From Trinickia dinghuensis (GTDB lineage: Bacteria > Pseudomonadota > Gammaproteobacteria > Burkholderiales > Burkholderiaceae), in assembly GCF_003367175.1 (NCBI RefSeq), contig NZ_QRGA01000001.1, positions 372,001-436,000 of the forward strand: DNA of 64,000 bases. The letters run 5' to 3'. Every line of letters starts with the position of its first letter. Position 1 is the first letter of the stretch. Position numbers and translations under genes: made by a program. A model generated the notes under the pieces. It saw nothing but the letters and a program-made list of their open reading frames with translations. It was not told where the DNA came from and did no database searches. Below are positions 17,671 to 26,681 of the stretch, in pieces.

Positions 17671-19158
17671 TCAGCTTCGCTGCAATTGCCAGCCGAGACC
17701 CAGGCTCTTTTGTAGTTGTACGAAATCCTCGAGCAACTGAGCACGGCCGGCGATCACGTCCTGCTGCGCCGAAAACTGCGTGCGTTCAGTGTCGAGCAGG
17801 TCGATTGCCGTCGCCACGCCCGCGGCGTAGCGCTGCCGCATGAGTGTCGATGCGCGCTCGGCCGAGTCGTCCACCTGTTCGAGCCGCACGACATGCTCGC
17901 GTTGATGACCATAGCGTGACAGGGCCGAATTCGCGTCTTGAAGCGCCGCGAGCACCGTGTGCTCGTAATGCGCGCTCGCCTCGTCCCGCGACGCCTTTGC
18001 CGAACGAACGTCGGCGGCCACGCGTCCGAAATCGAGGATGTTCCACTGCAGATACGGTACGCCGAGCCATGAAAAATTATTTTTTCTCAGCAAGTGCCCC
18101 GGGTTGGCCGCGGTGTATCCGAGGTCACCGAGCAGCGAGACTTTCGGGAAATAGTCGGCGACGTGCTCCCCGATTTGAGCGTTGCTGGAGGCGAGGCGGC
18201 GCTCCGCCGCGCGAATGTCGGGACGCTGGCGCAGCAACGCCGCGGGATCGCCGATACTCACCAATGCGGGCAACGTCGGCAGCGGCCCCGCGACAGCGAG
18301 TTCCGCGTCGAGCGCGCCCGGCGCGCGCCCAGTCAAAACGGCGAGCCGATCGAGCGATTCGTCGATCTGTTCGTCGAGCGGCACGAGCGCGGCACGCGTG
18401 GTTTGGACTTGACCGGCAAGCCGCTCGACGTCGACGTCCGCCGCCGTTCCATGTGCACGGCGCTGCTGCGTCAGCGAGAGCATCTGCTGCTGCAGATCGG
18501 CCGATTTCCGTGCCAGCACGAGCCGCTGCTGCTCGTCGCGCAAATCGATATAGGCTTGCGCCACTTCCGCCGCGAGCGAAACCTGCGTATCGGCGAGATC
18601 CGCGTCGCGTGCATCGGCCTCGTCCGAGGCGGCTTCGATCGAGCGCCGCGTGCCGCCGAACAGATCGATCTCCCACGACGCGTCGAGCCCCGCCGTATAG
18701 AGCTGCAAGGGGCCCCGGCCCGAACCGCCGCCGCTGTTTCCGCTGCCGCTACCGCTGTTGCCCGACGAAAGCGCCGACAAGTCGGGGCTGCGCGTCCGCA
18801 CGGCGGCGGCATCGGCCGACACCTTCGGCATCTCGTTCGCTCGCTGTCCCATGAGTTGCGCGCGCGCCTCGCGTAAGCGCGCCTGCGCCACATGCACGTC
18901 GGGATTGTGGGCCAGCGCCGCATCGACGAGTGCATCGAGTTGGGTATCGCCGAGTTCGCGCCACCATGCGCTGGCGGCCGGCGCGGTAGCGGCGACGCCG
19001 GTAGCCGGCGCACGCACGAACGAGGATGCTTTCATCGCATCGGCCGCGACAGGCGGCGCACCGCGGTAATCGGGCCCGACCGTGCAGGCCGACAGCGCGC
19101 CAAGTGCCAAGGCGGTGCAAGAAGCGGCGGCAAACCGCGTGGAACGACGAATCGACAT
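17671..19158 (-). CDS. Outer membrane efflux factor, NodT/OprM-type lipoprotein
   Basis: The product is 495 residues. The lipoprotein signal ends ALGALSAC and is followed by TVGPDYR, the usual start of RND/MFS outer membrane factors. Two internal repeats with long helices (AQARLREARAQLMGQRANEM; SAKASRDEASAHYEHTVLAA) make the trimeric TolC-like tunnel. It is the last gene of an emrA-emrB-OMF operon, 27 bases after emrB, so it probably provides the exit duct for that pump. A glycine/serine stretch near residues 125-145 (SGNSGSGSGNSGGGSG) is an unusual insertion in a periplasmic helix region. Confidence 0.94.
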   Translation of the reverse strand: MSIRRSTRFAAASCTALALGALSACTVGPDYRGAPPVAADAMKASSFVRAPATGVAATAPAASAWWRELGDTQLDALVDAALAHNPDVHVAQARLREARAQLMGQRANEMPKVSADAAAVRTRSPDLSALSSGNSGSGSGNSGGGSGRGPLQLYTAGLDASWEIDLFGGTRRSIEAASDEADARDADLADTQVSLAAEVAQAYIDLRDEQQRLVLARKSADLQQQMLSLTQQRRAHGTAADVDVERLAGQVQTTRAALVPLDEQIDESLDRLAVLTGRAPGALDAELAVAGPLPTLPALVSIGDPAALLRQRPDIRAAERRLASSNAQIGEHVADYFPKVSLLGDLGYTAANPGHLLRKNNFSWLGVPYLQWNILDFGRVAADVRSAKASRDEASAHYEHTVLAALQDANSALSRYGHQREHVVRLEQVDDSAERASTLMRQRYAAGVATAIDLLDTERTQFSAQQDVIAGRAQLLEDFVQLQKSLGLGWQLQRS

Positions 19159-19185
19159 AGTCGGGACCTAAAACCTAAATCTAGT

Positions 19186-20787
19186 TCAATGCCCCGCCGA
19201 GGCGGAGCCGCCCGGCTGCGAGGCCGGCGTTTTCAAGAGCAGCGCGAGCGGAATGCAGGTCAGCAGCGCGATGGCGAGCACGTAGAACGTTTCGGAGTAC
19301 GTCATGACCGCGGCTTGCTGCTGAATCTGCGCCGCGAATTGCGCGAGCGCCTGCATCTTCGCGTAGGCGGCATCGCCGGTCCGCGCCAGCCAGCCGGCCG
19401 CGCTCGCCGCGATCCGCTCTTGCCCGATGAGCGAATTGGCACTCACCGAGTCGCGCAGCACGGCGACGTGAAACGCGTTGCGCCGATCGATGACGACGCC
19501 GATCACGGCAAGCCCCACCGAGCCGCCGAGATTGCGCGCCATGTTGTAGAGCCCGGCGGCGTCGCCCGATTCTTCGCGCGAGACCGCGGCCATCGATGCC
19601 TGATTGAGCGGCATCATCGCCAGCATCTGCCCGACGCCGCGCAGCAGTTGCGACCAAACGAAATCGTGCCCCGTGCTTAGCGCGGTCAAGCTCGTATCGA
19701 GCATGCAGCTCGCGATGAAGCACACGAGGCCGGAAATGACCATCAAGCGATAGTCGACTTTGCCGAGCAGCCGCGGCAGCAACGGCATCATCAGGAATGC
19801 GGGCACGCCCGAAAGCAGCATGATGTCGCCCGCTTGCTCGGCGTTGTATCCGGCGATGAGGCTCAAGAACTGCGGCACGAGGTAGGAGACACCGTAGAGT
19901 CCCGCGCCGACCGCAAACACGATGACGATGACGCTCGCGTAGCGCGGGTTGCGCAGCAGCGAAAGCCGCATGATCGGCTTCGCGGCGACGAACTGCGAGA
20001 TGCCGATCAAGATGAAGCCGAGGACGGCGACGATCGCGAACGTGACGATTTCGCTGGATTCGAACCACTGATGCCGCTGCCCTTCTTCGAGTACGAGCGT
20101 GAGCGAACTGAGGCCGATCGAAAGCCCGACGATGCCGATCCAGTCCGCGTTGACGAAGTCGTGCCAATGCGGCGGATCGGCCGGCAACCCCGCGACGAGC
20201 AAGACGAACAGCGCGATGCACACGGGCAAATTGATGAAGAAGCACCACGCCCACGATACGTTTTCGGCCAGCCATCCGCCGAGAACCGGCCCGAGCAGCG
20301 GGCCGAGCAGCACGATGAGACCGAAGATCGTCATGCCGACCGCGAGCTGCGAACGCGGCAGCCGCGTGCGAATGATCGTCTGCGCCGTCGGGATCATCGC
20401 GCCGCCCGTGAACCCTTGCCCGACGCGGCCGACGATCATCCATTCGAGCGAATGCGACAGCCCGCACATCATCGAGAACGCCATGAACAACACGGCGTTC
20501 GTCAGCAAGAAGTTGCGCAGCCCGAACACGCGCGTGAGCCAGGCCGCGAGCGGGATCATGACGATCTCCGACATCAGGTAGCCCGTCGAGATCCAGGTAC
20601 CCTCGGTGCCCGTCGCGCCGACCGAACCTTGAATCTGCGGCAATGCCGAGTTCGTGATCGAAATGTCGAGCGTCGCCATCAACGCACCCAGCGATCCGGC
20701 CGCCACCGCGACCCAATCGGCGGCGTGCGCGCGCTCGGGATGGCTCGGCGCTGCGCCGGCGCCGGCCTGCGTCGCGGCGTCAGCCAT
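19186..20787 (-). CDS. emrB: DHA2-family drug:H+ antiporter, EmrB type
   Basis: The product is 533 residues with 14 predicted spans. DHA2 marks are the early DISITNSALPQIQGSVGATG segment, then WISTGYLMSEIVMIPLAAWL, GRVGQGFTGGAMIPTAQTII and the antiporter motif C region GPLLGPVLGGWLAENVSWAW. It exports drugs or toxic hydrophobic compounds using the proton gradient across the inner membrane. The start overlaps the end of emrA by 8 bases, indicating translational coupling. It works with the adaptor EmrA and the outer membrane factor encoded downstream. Regulation is probably by the divergent TetR protein. Confidence 0.95.
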   Translation of the reverse strand: MADAATQAGAGAAPSHPERAHAADWVAVAAGSLGALMATLDISITNSALPQIQGSVGATGTEGTWISTGYLMSEIVMIPLAAWLTRVFGLRNFLLTNAVLFMAFSMMCGLSHSLEWMIVGRVGQGFTGGAMIPTAQTIIRTRLPRSQLAVGMTIFGLIVLLGPLLGPVLGGWLAENVSWAWCFFINLPVCIALFVLLVAGLPADPPHWHDFVNADWIGIVGLSIGLSSLTLVLEEGQRHQWFESSEIVTFAIVAVLGFILIGISQFVAAKPIMRLSLLRNPRYASVIVIVFAVGAGLYGVSYLVPQFLSLIAGYNAEQAGDIMLLSGVPAFLMMPLLPRLLGKVDYRLMVISGLVCFIASCMLDTSLTALSTGHDFVWSQLLRGVGQMLAMMPLNQASMAAVSREESGDAAGLYNMARNLGGSVGLAVIGVVIDRRNAFHVAVLRDSVSANSLIGQERIAASAAGWLARTGDAAYAKMQALAQFAAQIQQQAAVMTYSETFYVLAIALLTCIPLALLLKTPASQPGGSASAGH

Positions 20788-21922
20788 GGGCGTTCTCGGC
20801 GGCGAGGCGCCGATCGTCCGCCTTCGCCGAGCGCGTGTCGACGTCGACGGTCACCGATAAGCCGGGCAACAGCAGCGCACGCGTTTTCGGGCCGGCATCG
20901 ATGCGAATCCGAACCGGCACGCGCTGCACGATCTTCGTGAAGTTGCCGGTCGCATTCTCGGGCGGCAGCAGCGCGAACTCGGAGCCCGTGCCGGGCGCAA
21001 AGCTATCCACGACACCGTGCAGATCGATGCCGCGCAGTGCGTCGACGTGCAGTGTCGCGCTTTGGCCCTGACGCATATGGCCGATCTGCGTTTCCTTGAA
21101 ATTCGCATCCAAATAGACGTTTTGCACGGGCACCACGGTCAACAGGCGCGTGCCGGGCTGCACGTATTGGCCGACGCGCACGGACCGATCGCCGACGCGT
21201 CCCGCGATCGGGCTATACAACGTCGTGTCGTTCACGTCCAACTGCGCTTGCCGCAAGCTCGCGCGCGACGCTTCGACCTGCGCCTTGGCCTGCGCGATCT
21301 GGGCGGTCGTGGCATCGATCTGCGTCTGCGCCGAACGCACGGCCGCGGCGTTGGCCGCGAGCGTGGCACGCGCTTGATCGCGCGTGCTGACCAGGCTCGC
21401 GAGCCGCTCGCTCGTCTCGGCGCCCGTCGCGGCGAGCGGCGCGTAGCGGCTCACGTCGTCTTGCGCGTGCTGGGCCGCGACGCGCGCCACCTGCTCTTGC
21501 GCCTGCGCTTGGACGACACCCGCCTGCTGCTGCTTCAGATCGGCCTGGGCGCGCGCCAAATCGGCCTCGCGCGCGTCGACCGTCGCCTGCGCCTGTGCGA
21601 GCGATGCTTCGTACTGCCGAGTATCGAGCCGCACGAGCGGCGCACCGGCCGCCACCGCCTGGTTGTCGCGCACATAAACCTGCGTGATATAGCCGCTGAT
21701 CTTCGGGGCGACCGTCACGCTGTCGGCTTGCAGATACGCATCGTCGGTGCTTTCGATGAAACGGCCGACCGTCCACCACTGCGCGAGCCACGCGATCCCG
21801 GCGACGAGCGCGACGATGATCCCGGCGATGAGCCAGCCGCGATTGCGCCCGCGCCGCGGGGCGCTGCCGCCGCGCTCCTGCTGCGTGTCACCGCGTGGCC
21901 GGGCGTCGATTGTCGTTGACAT
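20780..21922 (-). CDS. emrA: HlyD/EmrA-family membrane fusion protein
   Basis: The product is 380 residues. The N-terminus is basic and cytoplasmic (RRGRNRGWLIAGIIVALVAG leads into the single membrane anchor at ~30-50). The periplasmic part then has the split lipoyl domain (YLQADSVTVAPKISGYITQV, then VRDNQAVAAGAPLVRLD), a long alanine/glutamine-rich helical hairpin, and a beta-barrel (YSPIAGRVGDRSVRVGQYVQ). It links EmrB in the inner membrane to the outer membrane factor. It is the first gene of the three-gene operon, with the TetR gene facing it across 124 bases. Confidence 0.95.
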   Translation of the reverse strand: MSTTIDARPRGDTQQERGGSAPRRGRNRGWLIAGIIVALVAGIAWLAQWWTVGRFIESTDDAYLQADSVTVAPKISGYITQVYVRDNQAVAAGAPLVRLDTRQYEASLAQAQATVDAREADLARAQADLKQQQAGVVQAQAQEQVARVAAQHAQDDVSRYAPLAATGAETSERLASLVSTRDQARATLAANAAAVRSAQTQIDATTAQIAQAKAQVEASRASLRQAQLDVNDTTLYSPIAGRVGDRSVRVGQYVQPGTRLLTVVPVQNVYLDANFKETQIGHMRQGQSATLHVDALRGIDLHGVVDSFAPGTGSEFALLPPENATGNFTKIVQRVPVRIRIDAGPKTRALLLPGLSVTVDVDTRSAKADDRRLAAENAHG

Positions 21923-21971
21923 GATTCCAGTGTCCTGCCGAGGGTATGAGTTTCAGATTCGTCCACAATTA

Positions 21972-21983
21972 TTCCAGTTGGAA
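21972..21983. promoter_or_regulatory. Palindromic candidate TetR operator for the emr operon
   Basis: TTCCAGTTGGAA contains perfect 5-bp arms TTCCA/TGGAA around GT. It lies 50 bases upstream of emrA and 64 upstream of the facing tetR gene, inside an AT-rich stretch. Position and symmetry suit a shared operator; binding is inferred. Confidence 0.45.
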
Positions 21984-22046
21984 AAAATGTGTCAAGTGAT
22001 ATATTTCTGACGGACACCGCCGTAACCGTTAGAAAGGATTGACGTC

Positions 22047-22847
22047 ATGACCGAGACGAAGCGCCCCCGCCGTTCCACCGAAGGGGGCTATGCGCGCGGC
22101 GAGGAGACACGCCTTCGCATCATCCAGGCAGCCATCGAGCTATTCGGCGAGCACGGATTCGTCGCGGCTTCGACCCGCGACATCGCGGCGAAGGCCGGCG
22201 TCAACGCGCCGGCATTGCAGTACTACTTCGAGAACAAGGAAGGGGTCTATCGGGCCTGCGCGGAGCATCTGGCCGACGAGGTATGGAGCAAGTTCGAGCC
22301 GGTCGTGCAGCGCTCGGCGGCGACGCTCGAGACGGCCGACGACGATGCATCGCTGATCGAAGCTTTCATCGAGTTGCAAGACGTCATGATGGATAAAGCG
22401 TTACAGGCACCGAGCGCGCCGGCGCTGAAGCTCTTTTTCGTGCGGGAGCAAGGCGGACAAGAGCCCCAGATCGCGACCGACATCATCCAGGAGCGCGTCC
22501 GTCGCCCGTTGAACAAAGTCGCCACCCGGATCATCGCGAAGATCTGCGGCACGGCGCCCGACAATCCGCTCGCGACCGTCCGCTTGATCGCCTTGCACGG
22601 CCAGTTCTCGCTGTTTCAAATGGCGCCGCGCAGCATGCTGACGCTGCTCGGCTGGTCCAGTCTCGATGCCGAGAAAATCGCATTCGTGAAGCAGACGGTT
22701 TTTTCGAACTCGCGCGCATTGCTGCAGATGTGGGCCACCGAGCGCGCCGCAACGGGCGCGGCGGCACATTGCGCTGCCGACGACAAACCGGAAGGCGCGT
22801 CCCCGCGCCGCAAGAAAGCCGCGCCACGCGGCACCGCGCGCGGCTGA
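22047..22847 (+). CDS. TetR/AcrR-family regulator with CerR-type C-terminal domain
   Basis: The product is 266 residues. The N-terminal helix-turn-helix (~18-64) reads RIIQAAIELFGEHGFVAAST, RDIAAKAGVNAPALQYYFEN, typical of the family. The C-terminal ligand domain has FIELQDVMM, KLFFVREQ and RLIALHGQFSLFQMAPRSML, a pattern shared with CerR/YbiH-like repressors. After residue ~232 a basic tail (SPRRKKAAPRGTARG) is unusual and may add DNA contacts. It faces the emrAB-OMF operon, so it probably represses that pump until a toxic ligand binds. Confidence 0.92.
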   Translation: MTETKRPRRSTEGGYARGEETRLRIIQAAIELFGEHGFVAASTRDIAAKAGVNAPALQYYFENKEGVYRACAEHLADEVWSKFEPVVQRSAATLETADDDASLIEAFIELQDVMMDKALQAPSAPALKLFFVREQGGQEPQIATDIIQERVRRPLNKVATRIIAKICGTAPDNPLATVRLIALHGQFSLFQMAPRSMLTLLGWSSLDAEKIAFVKQTVFSNSRALLQMWATERAATGAAAHCAADDKPEGASPRRKKAAPRGTARG

Positions 22848-22916
22848 TAGAAAGAGAAAGCCGCCTGCTTCAAACTTCGAGCGAGTTCGAGCGAGCAGTT
22901 CGCTACGCGTTACTCG

Positions 22917-23020
22917 AAAGGTGAGCGTTTCCGGGATCTACTCGATGGCGGCCAGCCGGCACCGCCTGCGATAAGGCTCCTCCGCTAGCGGAGCGACGCA
23001 TAAGGTGAGCGTTTTCGGGA
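22917..23020. repeat. Imperfect direct repeat and 14-bp palindrome between tetR and the nucleoside operon
   Basis: AAGGTGAGCGTTTCCGGGA (22919-22937) recurs as AAGGTGAGCGTTTTCGGGA (23002-23020) with one mismatch. Between them lies the perfect palindrome CTCCGCTAGCGGAG (22980-22993). The 243-base gap holds no gene. It may be a small lineage-specific intergenic repeat or a convergent terminator region; no T-run is seen. Confidence 0.5.
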
Positions 23021-23090
23021 GCCGGCGCGCTAGGCTCGTTCGAGCGGCCGACATCCGCGTGAAAGGGCGCCTGCCTAGATGCCTAAACAC

Positions 23091-24068
23091 CTACACCGTC
23101 CCGCACAGTGTGCTCGCATAGAGCGCGAGCATCCGCTCGCTATCCACGTCGACGCACACTTCGCACGACGGCCGGTTATCCCATTGCGGAGCGGGCGCCG
23201 CGAAGTTGGCGGGCTTTTGGATCGTATGGCCCGCCGCGATGCCCTCGGTCAATACGCGAACGGGCCCGCTGCGCGTCTTATAGAGTTCCGGCGCGAGCAG
23301 ATAGGCAACGGCCGACGCGTCGTGCACATAAATGCCTTCGAGTGCCGCGCTCGAGCGGTGGAAGGCTTCGTAGTGCCGGGAAACGTCCCAGACGAACTGC
23401 CCGGTCTCGCCGGCGTCGTCTCGCAGTTTGGCGAGATAGCCCGTCGTCATGATGGTGCTTTCCGTCACGTCTAGACCGACGATGGCAACGGGCCATGCGG
23501 CACCGAAGACGATGTCGGCCGCGTCGGGATCGCCGGCCATGTTCGCCTCGGCCGCCGGCGATACGTTGCCGTTCGCGCCGTTCGTCCCGAACGCGCCGCC
23601 CATGACGACCACCTGCTTGACGAGCCGCGCGATGTCCGGCTCTTCTTGGACCGCCAGCGCGAGGTTCGTCAGCGGACCGACGGCGATCAGCGTGACCTCG
23701 CCCGGGTGCGCCCGAACCGTATCGATGATGAAGCGGTGCGCGGGACGCGCATCGGGCGCGGTGTGGGTTTTCAACCGCAGTTGCGTCTGCAGATTGCCGA
23801 GGCCGTCGTCGCCGTGAATCCAATCGACCGGATCCGGCGCGGCGCGCTTGAGCGGCGCCGCCGCGCCCCGTGCAACGGGTACGCCGGGCGCGAACCGCTC
23901 GACCAGATAGAGCGCATTGCGCGTCGTCGTTTCGATCGTCGAATTGCCGAACACGCTCGTGACCCCAAGCAGTTCGATCCGCGGGTGCAGCGCCTGAAAG
24001 ACGAGCGCCATCGCATCGTCGACACCCGGATCCGTATCGTAGATAACCTTATGCATGCGCGTACTCAT
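23091..24068 (-). CDS. Inosine-uridine-preferring nucleoside hydrolase
   Basis: The product is 325 residues. The N-terminal calcium-binding cluster KVIYDTDPGVDDAMALVFQA and the HGDDGLGN segment identify the IUNH family, which splits ribonucleosides into base and ribose. TLIAVGPLTNLALAVQEEPD and VVMGGAFGTNGANGNVSPAA, followed by EANMAGDPDAADIVF, are also typical. It is cytoplasmic. It is the third gene of an operon with the transporter and cytidine deaminase and starts 14 bases after the deaminase ends. Together they import and break down nucleosides for salvage. Confidence 0.95.
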   Translation of the reverse strand: MSTRMHKVIYDTDPGVDDAMALVFQALHPRIELLGVTSVFGNSTIETTTRNALYLVERFAPGVPVARGAAAPLKRAAPDPVDWIHGDDGLGNLQTQLRLKTHTAPDARPAHRFIIDTVRAHPGEVTLIAVGPLTNLALAVQEEPDIARLVKQVVVMGGAFGTNGANGNVSPAAEANMAGDPDAADIVFGAAWPVAIVGLDVTESTIMTTGYLAKLRDDAGETGQFVWDVSRHYEAFHRSSAALEGIYVHDASAVAYLLAPELYKTRSGPVRVLTEGIAAGHTIQKPANFAAPAPQWDNRPSCEVCVDVDSERMLALYASTLCGTV

Positions 24069-24082
24069 CAGTCACTCACAGG

Positions 24083-24472
24083 TCACAGGTAGAAAGCGTC
24101 GGGCAATTGTTCGCGCGCCGTCGTATCGCGCGTATCGCCCCGCATATTGCCGAGCCGGATCGTAAGATCGGGCCCGCCCAGTTCGATGATGACCTGTCGA
24201 CACGCGCCGCAGGGTGCGATCGGGCCATCGGTATCGCCGACGACCGCAAGCGCCGCGAACTCGTCGCGCCGGCAGCCCGACGCGATCGCGCTGAAGAATG
24301 CGGTCCGCTCCGCGCAATTGCACAGGCCGTACGAAGCGTTCTCGACATTGCAGCCGTCGAACACACGCCCGTCCTTCGTCAGCAATGCGGCGCCCACCTT
24401 GAATTTCGAATACGGCGCGTATGCCCTTTCGCGTGCCGTCGTCGCTCGTTCGAGCAATTGTTCCAGCGTCAT
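24083..24472 (-). CDS. cdd: Cytidine deaminase
   Basis: At 129 residues this is the short, tetrameric type. It deaminates cytidine and deoxycytidine to uridine forms. The zinc site is complete: NVENASYGLCNCAERTAFFS with the catalytic Glu in CAE, and the second cluster PCGACRQVI. YAPYSKFKVGAALLTKDGRV is the usual substrate-side N-terminus. It is the middle gene of the nucleoside operon: the transporter is 42 bases upstream and the hydrolase 14 bases downstream, which takes the uridine it makes. GAGGG lies about 10 bases before the ATG. Confidence 0.96.
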   Translation of the reverse strand: MTLEQLLERATTARERAYAPYSKFKVGAALLTKDGRVFDGCNVENASYGLCNCAERTAFFSAIASGCRRDEFAALAVVGDTDGPIAPCGACRQVIIELGGPDLTIRLGNMRGDTRDTTAREQLPDAFYL

Positions 24473-24514
24473 TTTGTTAAACCCTCTTCGACTGACTCGA
24501 CTCGTTCCCGCAGA

Positions 24515-25792
24515 TCAATGGAAGGTCAAAAACATGCCGGCGATCGTCGCGCTCATCAGATTCGACAGCGTTCCGGCCAGCACCACGCGCAGTCCGTAAC
24601 GCGCGACTTCCGAACGGCGTTCGGGCGCGACGGCGCTGAAGCCGCCGGTCAGCACGGCGATCGAGGCGAAGTTCGCGAAGCCGCACAGCGCGAACGACAG
24701 AATCGCGAGCGTGCGCGGCTGCAGCACCTGCAGCCCTGCCGCCGCCACGCTCGCCGAATCCTTCAGATACGGCGACAGCGACGCATAGGCCACGAATTCA
24801 TTGAGGATGATCTTTTGGCCGAGAAAATTCCCCGCCACGATCGCCTCGTTCCAAGGCACGCCGATTAGATAGGCAAGCGGTGCAAATACAGTGCCGAGAA
24901 TCGACTGCATCGAAAGATTCGGATGGCCGAACCACCCGCCGATGCCGCCGACCAAACCGTTCAGGAGTGCAATCAATCCGACGAACGCGATCAGCATCGC
25001 ACCGACCATCACCGCGATCTTCAGGCCGACTGCCGCGCCGGAGCTTGCCGCCTCGATCACGTTCGCCGGGCGCCGCTCGTCGAAACTGAGCTGCTCGAGC
25101 TGCACGCGGCTCGCCTCCGTCGTCGGATGGATGATCTTCGCGAACAGCAGCCCGCCGGGCACGGCCATGAACGAAGCGGCCAGCAGGTATTGCATGGGCA
25201 CGCCGAGGCCCGCGTAGCCGGCCAGCACCGAGCCGGCCACCGCGGCCATGCCGCTCGACATGACGGCAAACAGCTCGGCGCCGGTCATGTCGCGCGCGAA
25301 CGGTTTGACGACGGCCGGCATTTCGCTCTGCCCCAGAAAGATCGTCGTGACGGCCGAGAACGATTCGAGCTTCGAGACGCCGAGCAGCCGCTGAAACACG
25401 GTTCCCAGAACGATGACGATCCAACGCATGATGCCGACGTAATAAAGCACGGAGATCAACGCGGTCACGAAAATGATCACGGGCAGCACCCGCACGGCGA
25501 ATACGAAACCGCCGTCGCCGAAAAGCGCGAACATTTTCGATTGATCGAGGCCGCCGAATAAAAACTCTATGCCGGCATTGCCATAGTCCAGAACATGATT
25601 GATGCCGGCGGCCATATCGGCCAATACGACTTTACCGACCGGTACGAATAGCACGAATGCGCCGATCGCTACCTGCGCGAGCAACGCGCCGACGATAGTG
25701 CGCGGCTTGATCGCGCGGCGGTTCGTCGAAAATAGAAACGCGATCGCCAATAGGGCGGCCATACCAAGCAGGTTTCGAGCGATCGGGGCCAT
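24515..25792 (-). CDS. nupC: Concentrative nucleoside transporter, NupC/CNT family
   Basis: The product is 425 residues. It is a cation-coupled importer in the inner membrane. Family signatures are the central ESFSAVTTIFLGQSEMPAVV (the GQSE nucleoside site) and the later IGVPWNEAIVAGNFLGQKII, then LNEFVAYASL. About ten hydrophobic segments are present, with the early LFSTNRRAIKPRTI loop. It is the first gene of the nucleoside operon. A 13-bp inverted repeat lies 56-89 bases upstream and may control it. Confidence 0.95.
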   Translation of the reverse strand: MAPIARNLLGMAALLAIAFLFSTNRRAIKPRTIVGALLAQVAIGAFVLFVPVGKVVLADMAAGINHVLDYGNAGIEFLFGGLDQSKMFALFGDGGFVFAVRVLPVIIFVTALISVLYYVGIMRWIVIVLGTVFQRLLGVSKLESFSAVTTIFLGQSEMPAVVKPFARDMTGAELFAVMSSGMAAVAGSVLAGYAGLGVPMQYLLAASFMAVPGGLLFAKIIHPTTEASRVQLEQLSFDERRPANVIEAASSGAAVGLKIAVMVGAMLIAFVGLIALLNGLVGGIGGWFGHPNLSMQSILGTVFAPLAYLIGVPWNEAIVAGNFLGQKIILNEFVAYASLSPYLKDSASVAAAGLQVLQPRTLAILSFALCGFANFASIAVLTGGFSAVAPERRSEVARYGLRVVLAGTLSNLMSATIAGMFLTFH

Positions 25793-25847
25793 GTCTCTCG
25801 GAATTATGAAGTTCTGTTGATGGCAGCGATGCTATACGAAACGCTAG

Positions 25848-25881
25848 CCGAACGAAAAGCACAATTGCGCTTTTCGTTCGG
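25848..25881. promoter_or_regulatory. Perfect 13-bp inverted repeat upstream of the nucleoside operon
   Basis: CCGAACGAAAAGC (25848-25860) pairs exactly with GCTTTTCGTTCGG (25869-25881) around ACAATTGC. It lies between the H-NS-like gene and nupC, both leftward. With no T-run after it, it is a better fit for an operator or attenuator than for a simple terminator of the upstream gene, but either is possible. Confidence 0.55.
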
Positions 25882-25947
25882 TTCCGCCGGCGCGAACCGC
25901 GCGAATGCGGTGCTAAAACGCCCCTAAAGCTATCCTAAAACTATTAA

Positions 25948-26235
25948 CTATTGAATGAGGAACTTGTCGCGCCGCTTGCCGAGCCATCCCGGCGCCCGCC
26001 CGCGCCCGCTCCAGGTCGCGCCCGTCTTCGGATCCCGGTATTTCGGAGGCAATCCACCCGTTTTACGCGACGCCGACCGTTTGCTCGAAAAGCCAAGCTC
26101 CTCGGCCGTGATGCCGTACTCCGCAATCTGCTCCTTGATCTGCTCGATCGTAGCGGTCAGCTCTTTTTCGCGCGCTACCGCCATTTGAGCTTGTACCTTC
26201 GCCATCTGCTCGGTCAACTGCTTGTACGTCGCCAT
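25948..26235 (-). CDS. H-NS-family nucleoid protein
   Basis: The product is 95 residues. The N-terminal half is a coiled coil for dimerisation (MATYKQLTEQMAKVQAQMAV and following). After a short linker the C-terminal domain has KYRDPKTGATWSGRGRAPGW, the AT-hook-like loop and core of beta-proteobacterial H-NS proteins. It binds curved AT-rich DNA and silences acquired genes. A very strong ribosome site (AAAGGAGG) lies 9 bases before the ATG. Burkholderia genomes carry many such paralogues, so this is not necessarily the main H-NS. Confidence 0.95.
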   Translation of the reverse strand: MATYKQLTEQMAKVQAQMAVAREKELTATIEQIKEQIAEYGITAEELGFSSKRSASRKTGGLPPKYRDPKTGATWSGRGRAPGWLGKRRDKFLIQ

Positions 26236-26399
26236 GGATCATCGCCTCCTTTGATTAACGGTTAACGCTCCTCTGACTGCCCGTTCGAGTAAAAGTGCAA
26301 TCGCCGGGCCTCTACATACGGGTCTCTAGATCGATAAGCAGCAAGCATTGGGCCTTGGCTATGCAGCGATTGCCCGATGCATGACCAAGGCACGCCGGC

Positions 26400-26681
26400 T
26401 CATTGTTTAGCCTTGCAGGCAAACAGCAGCTTGTGCTGCCCGTCGGCGTCCGATTGCTTGAGGATGTCGATGTCGCCGCCGCAAATGGCGCGCGCATGCT
26501 CGGTGCAGTTGTCCCAAGCGCTGCTCGCGGAGCACTGGACGACCGTCGTCGGGCGCCCGTCGCCCGTAAAGAGCGGCGCACCGCCGCCGCATCCCGCGAG
26601 GACGGCCGCGCATGCCGATGCCGCCGCCGCGGCTCGCGCGAACGCGCGGGCACGCGAATGAAAGAAAGACGTGTCCTGCAT
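26400..26681 (-). CDS. Small lipoprotein of unknown function
   Basis: The product is 93 residues. The signal peptide ends AAVLAGC, with a clean lipobox, so the ~60-residue mature part is anchored in the envelope. It contains four further cysteines (VQCS, DNCTEHARAICGGD, LFACKA), which could form two disulphides in the periplasm. AAAGGAG lies 8 bases before the ATG. I do not recognise a domain. It is a single gene between the H-NS-like gene and the sigma-54 activator. Confidence 0.75.
   Translation of the reverse strand: MQDTSFFHSRARAFARAAAAASACAAVLAGCGGGAPLFTGDGRPTTVVQCSASSAWDNCTEHARAICGGDIDILKQSDADGQHKLLFACKAKQ

Noticed and set aside
19834-20940. 368-aa rightward frame opposite emrB/emrA
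   Set aside because: Asp/Arg-rich mirror frame; the leftward pump genes are unambiguous.
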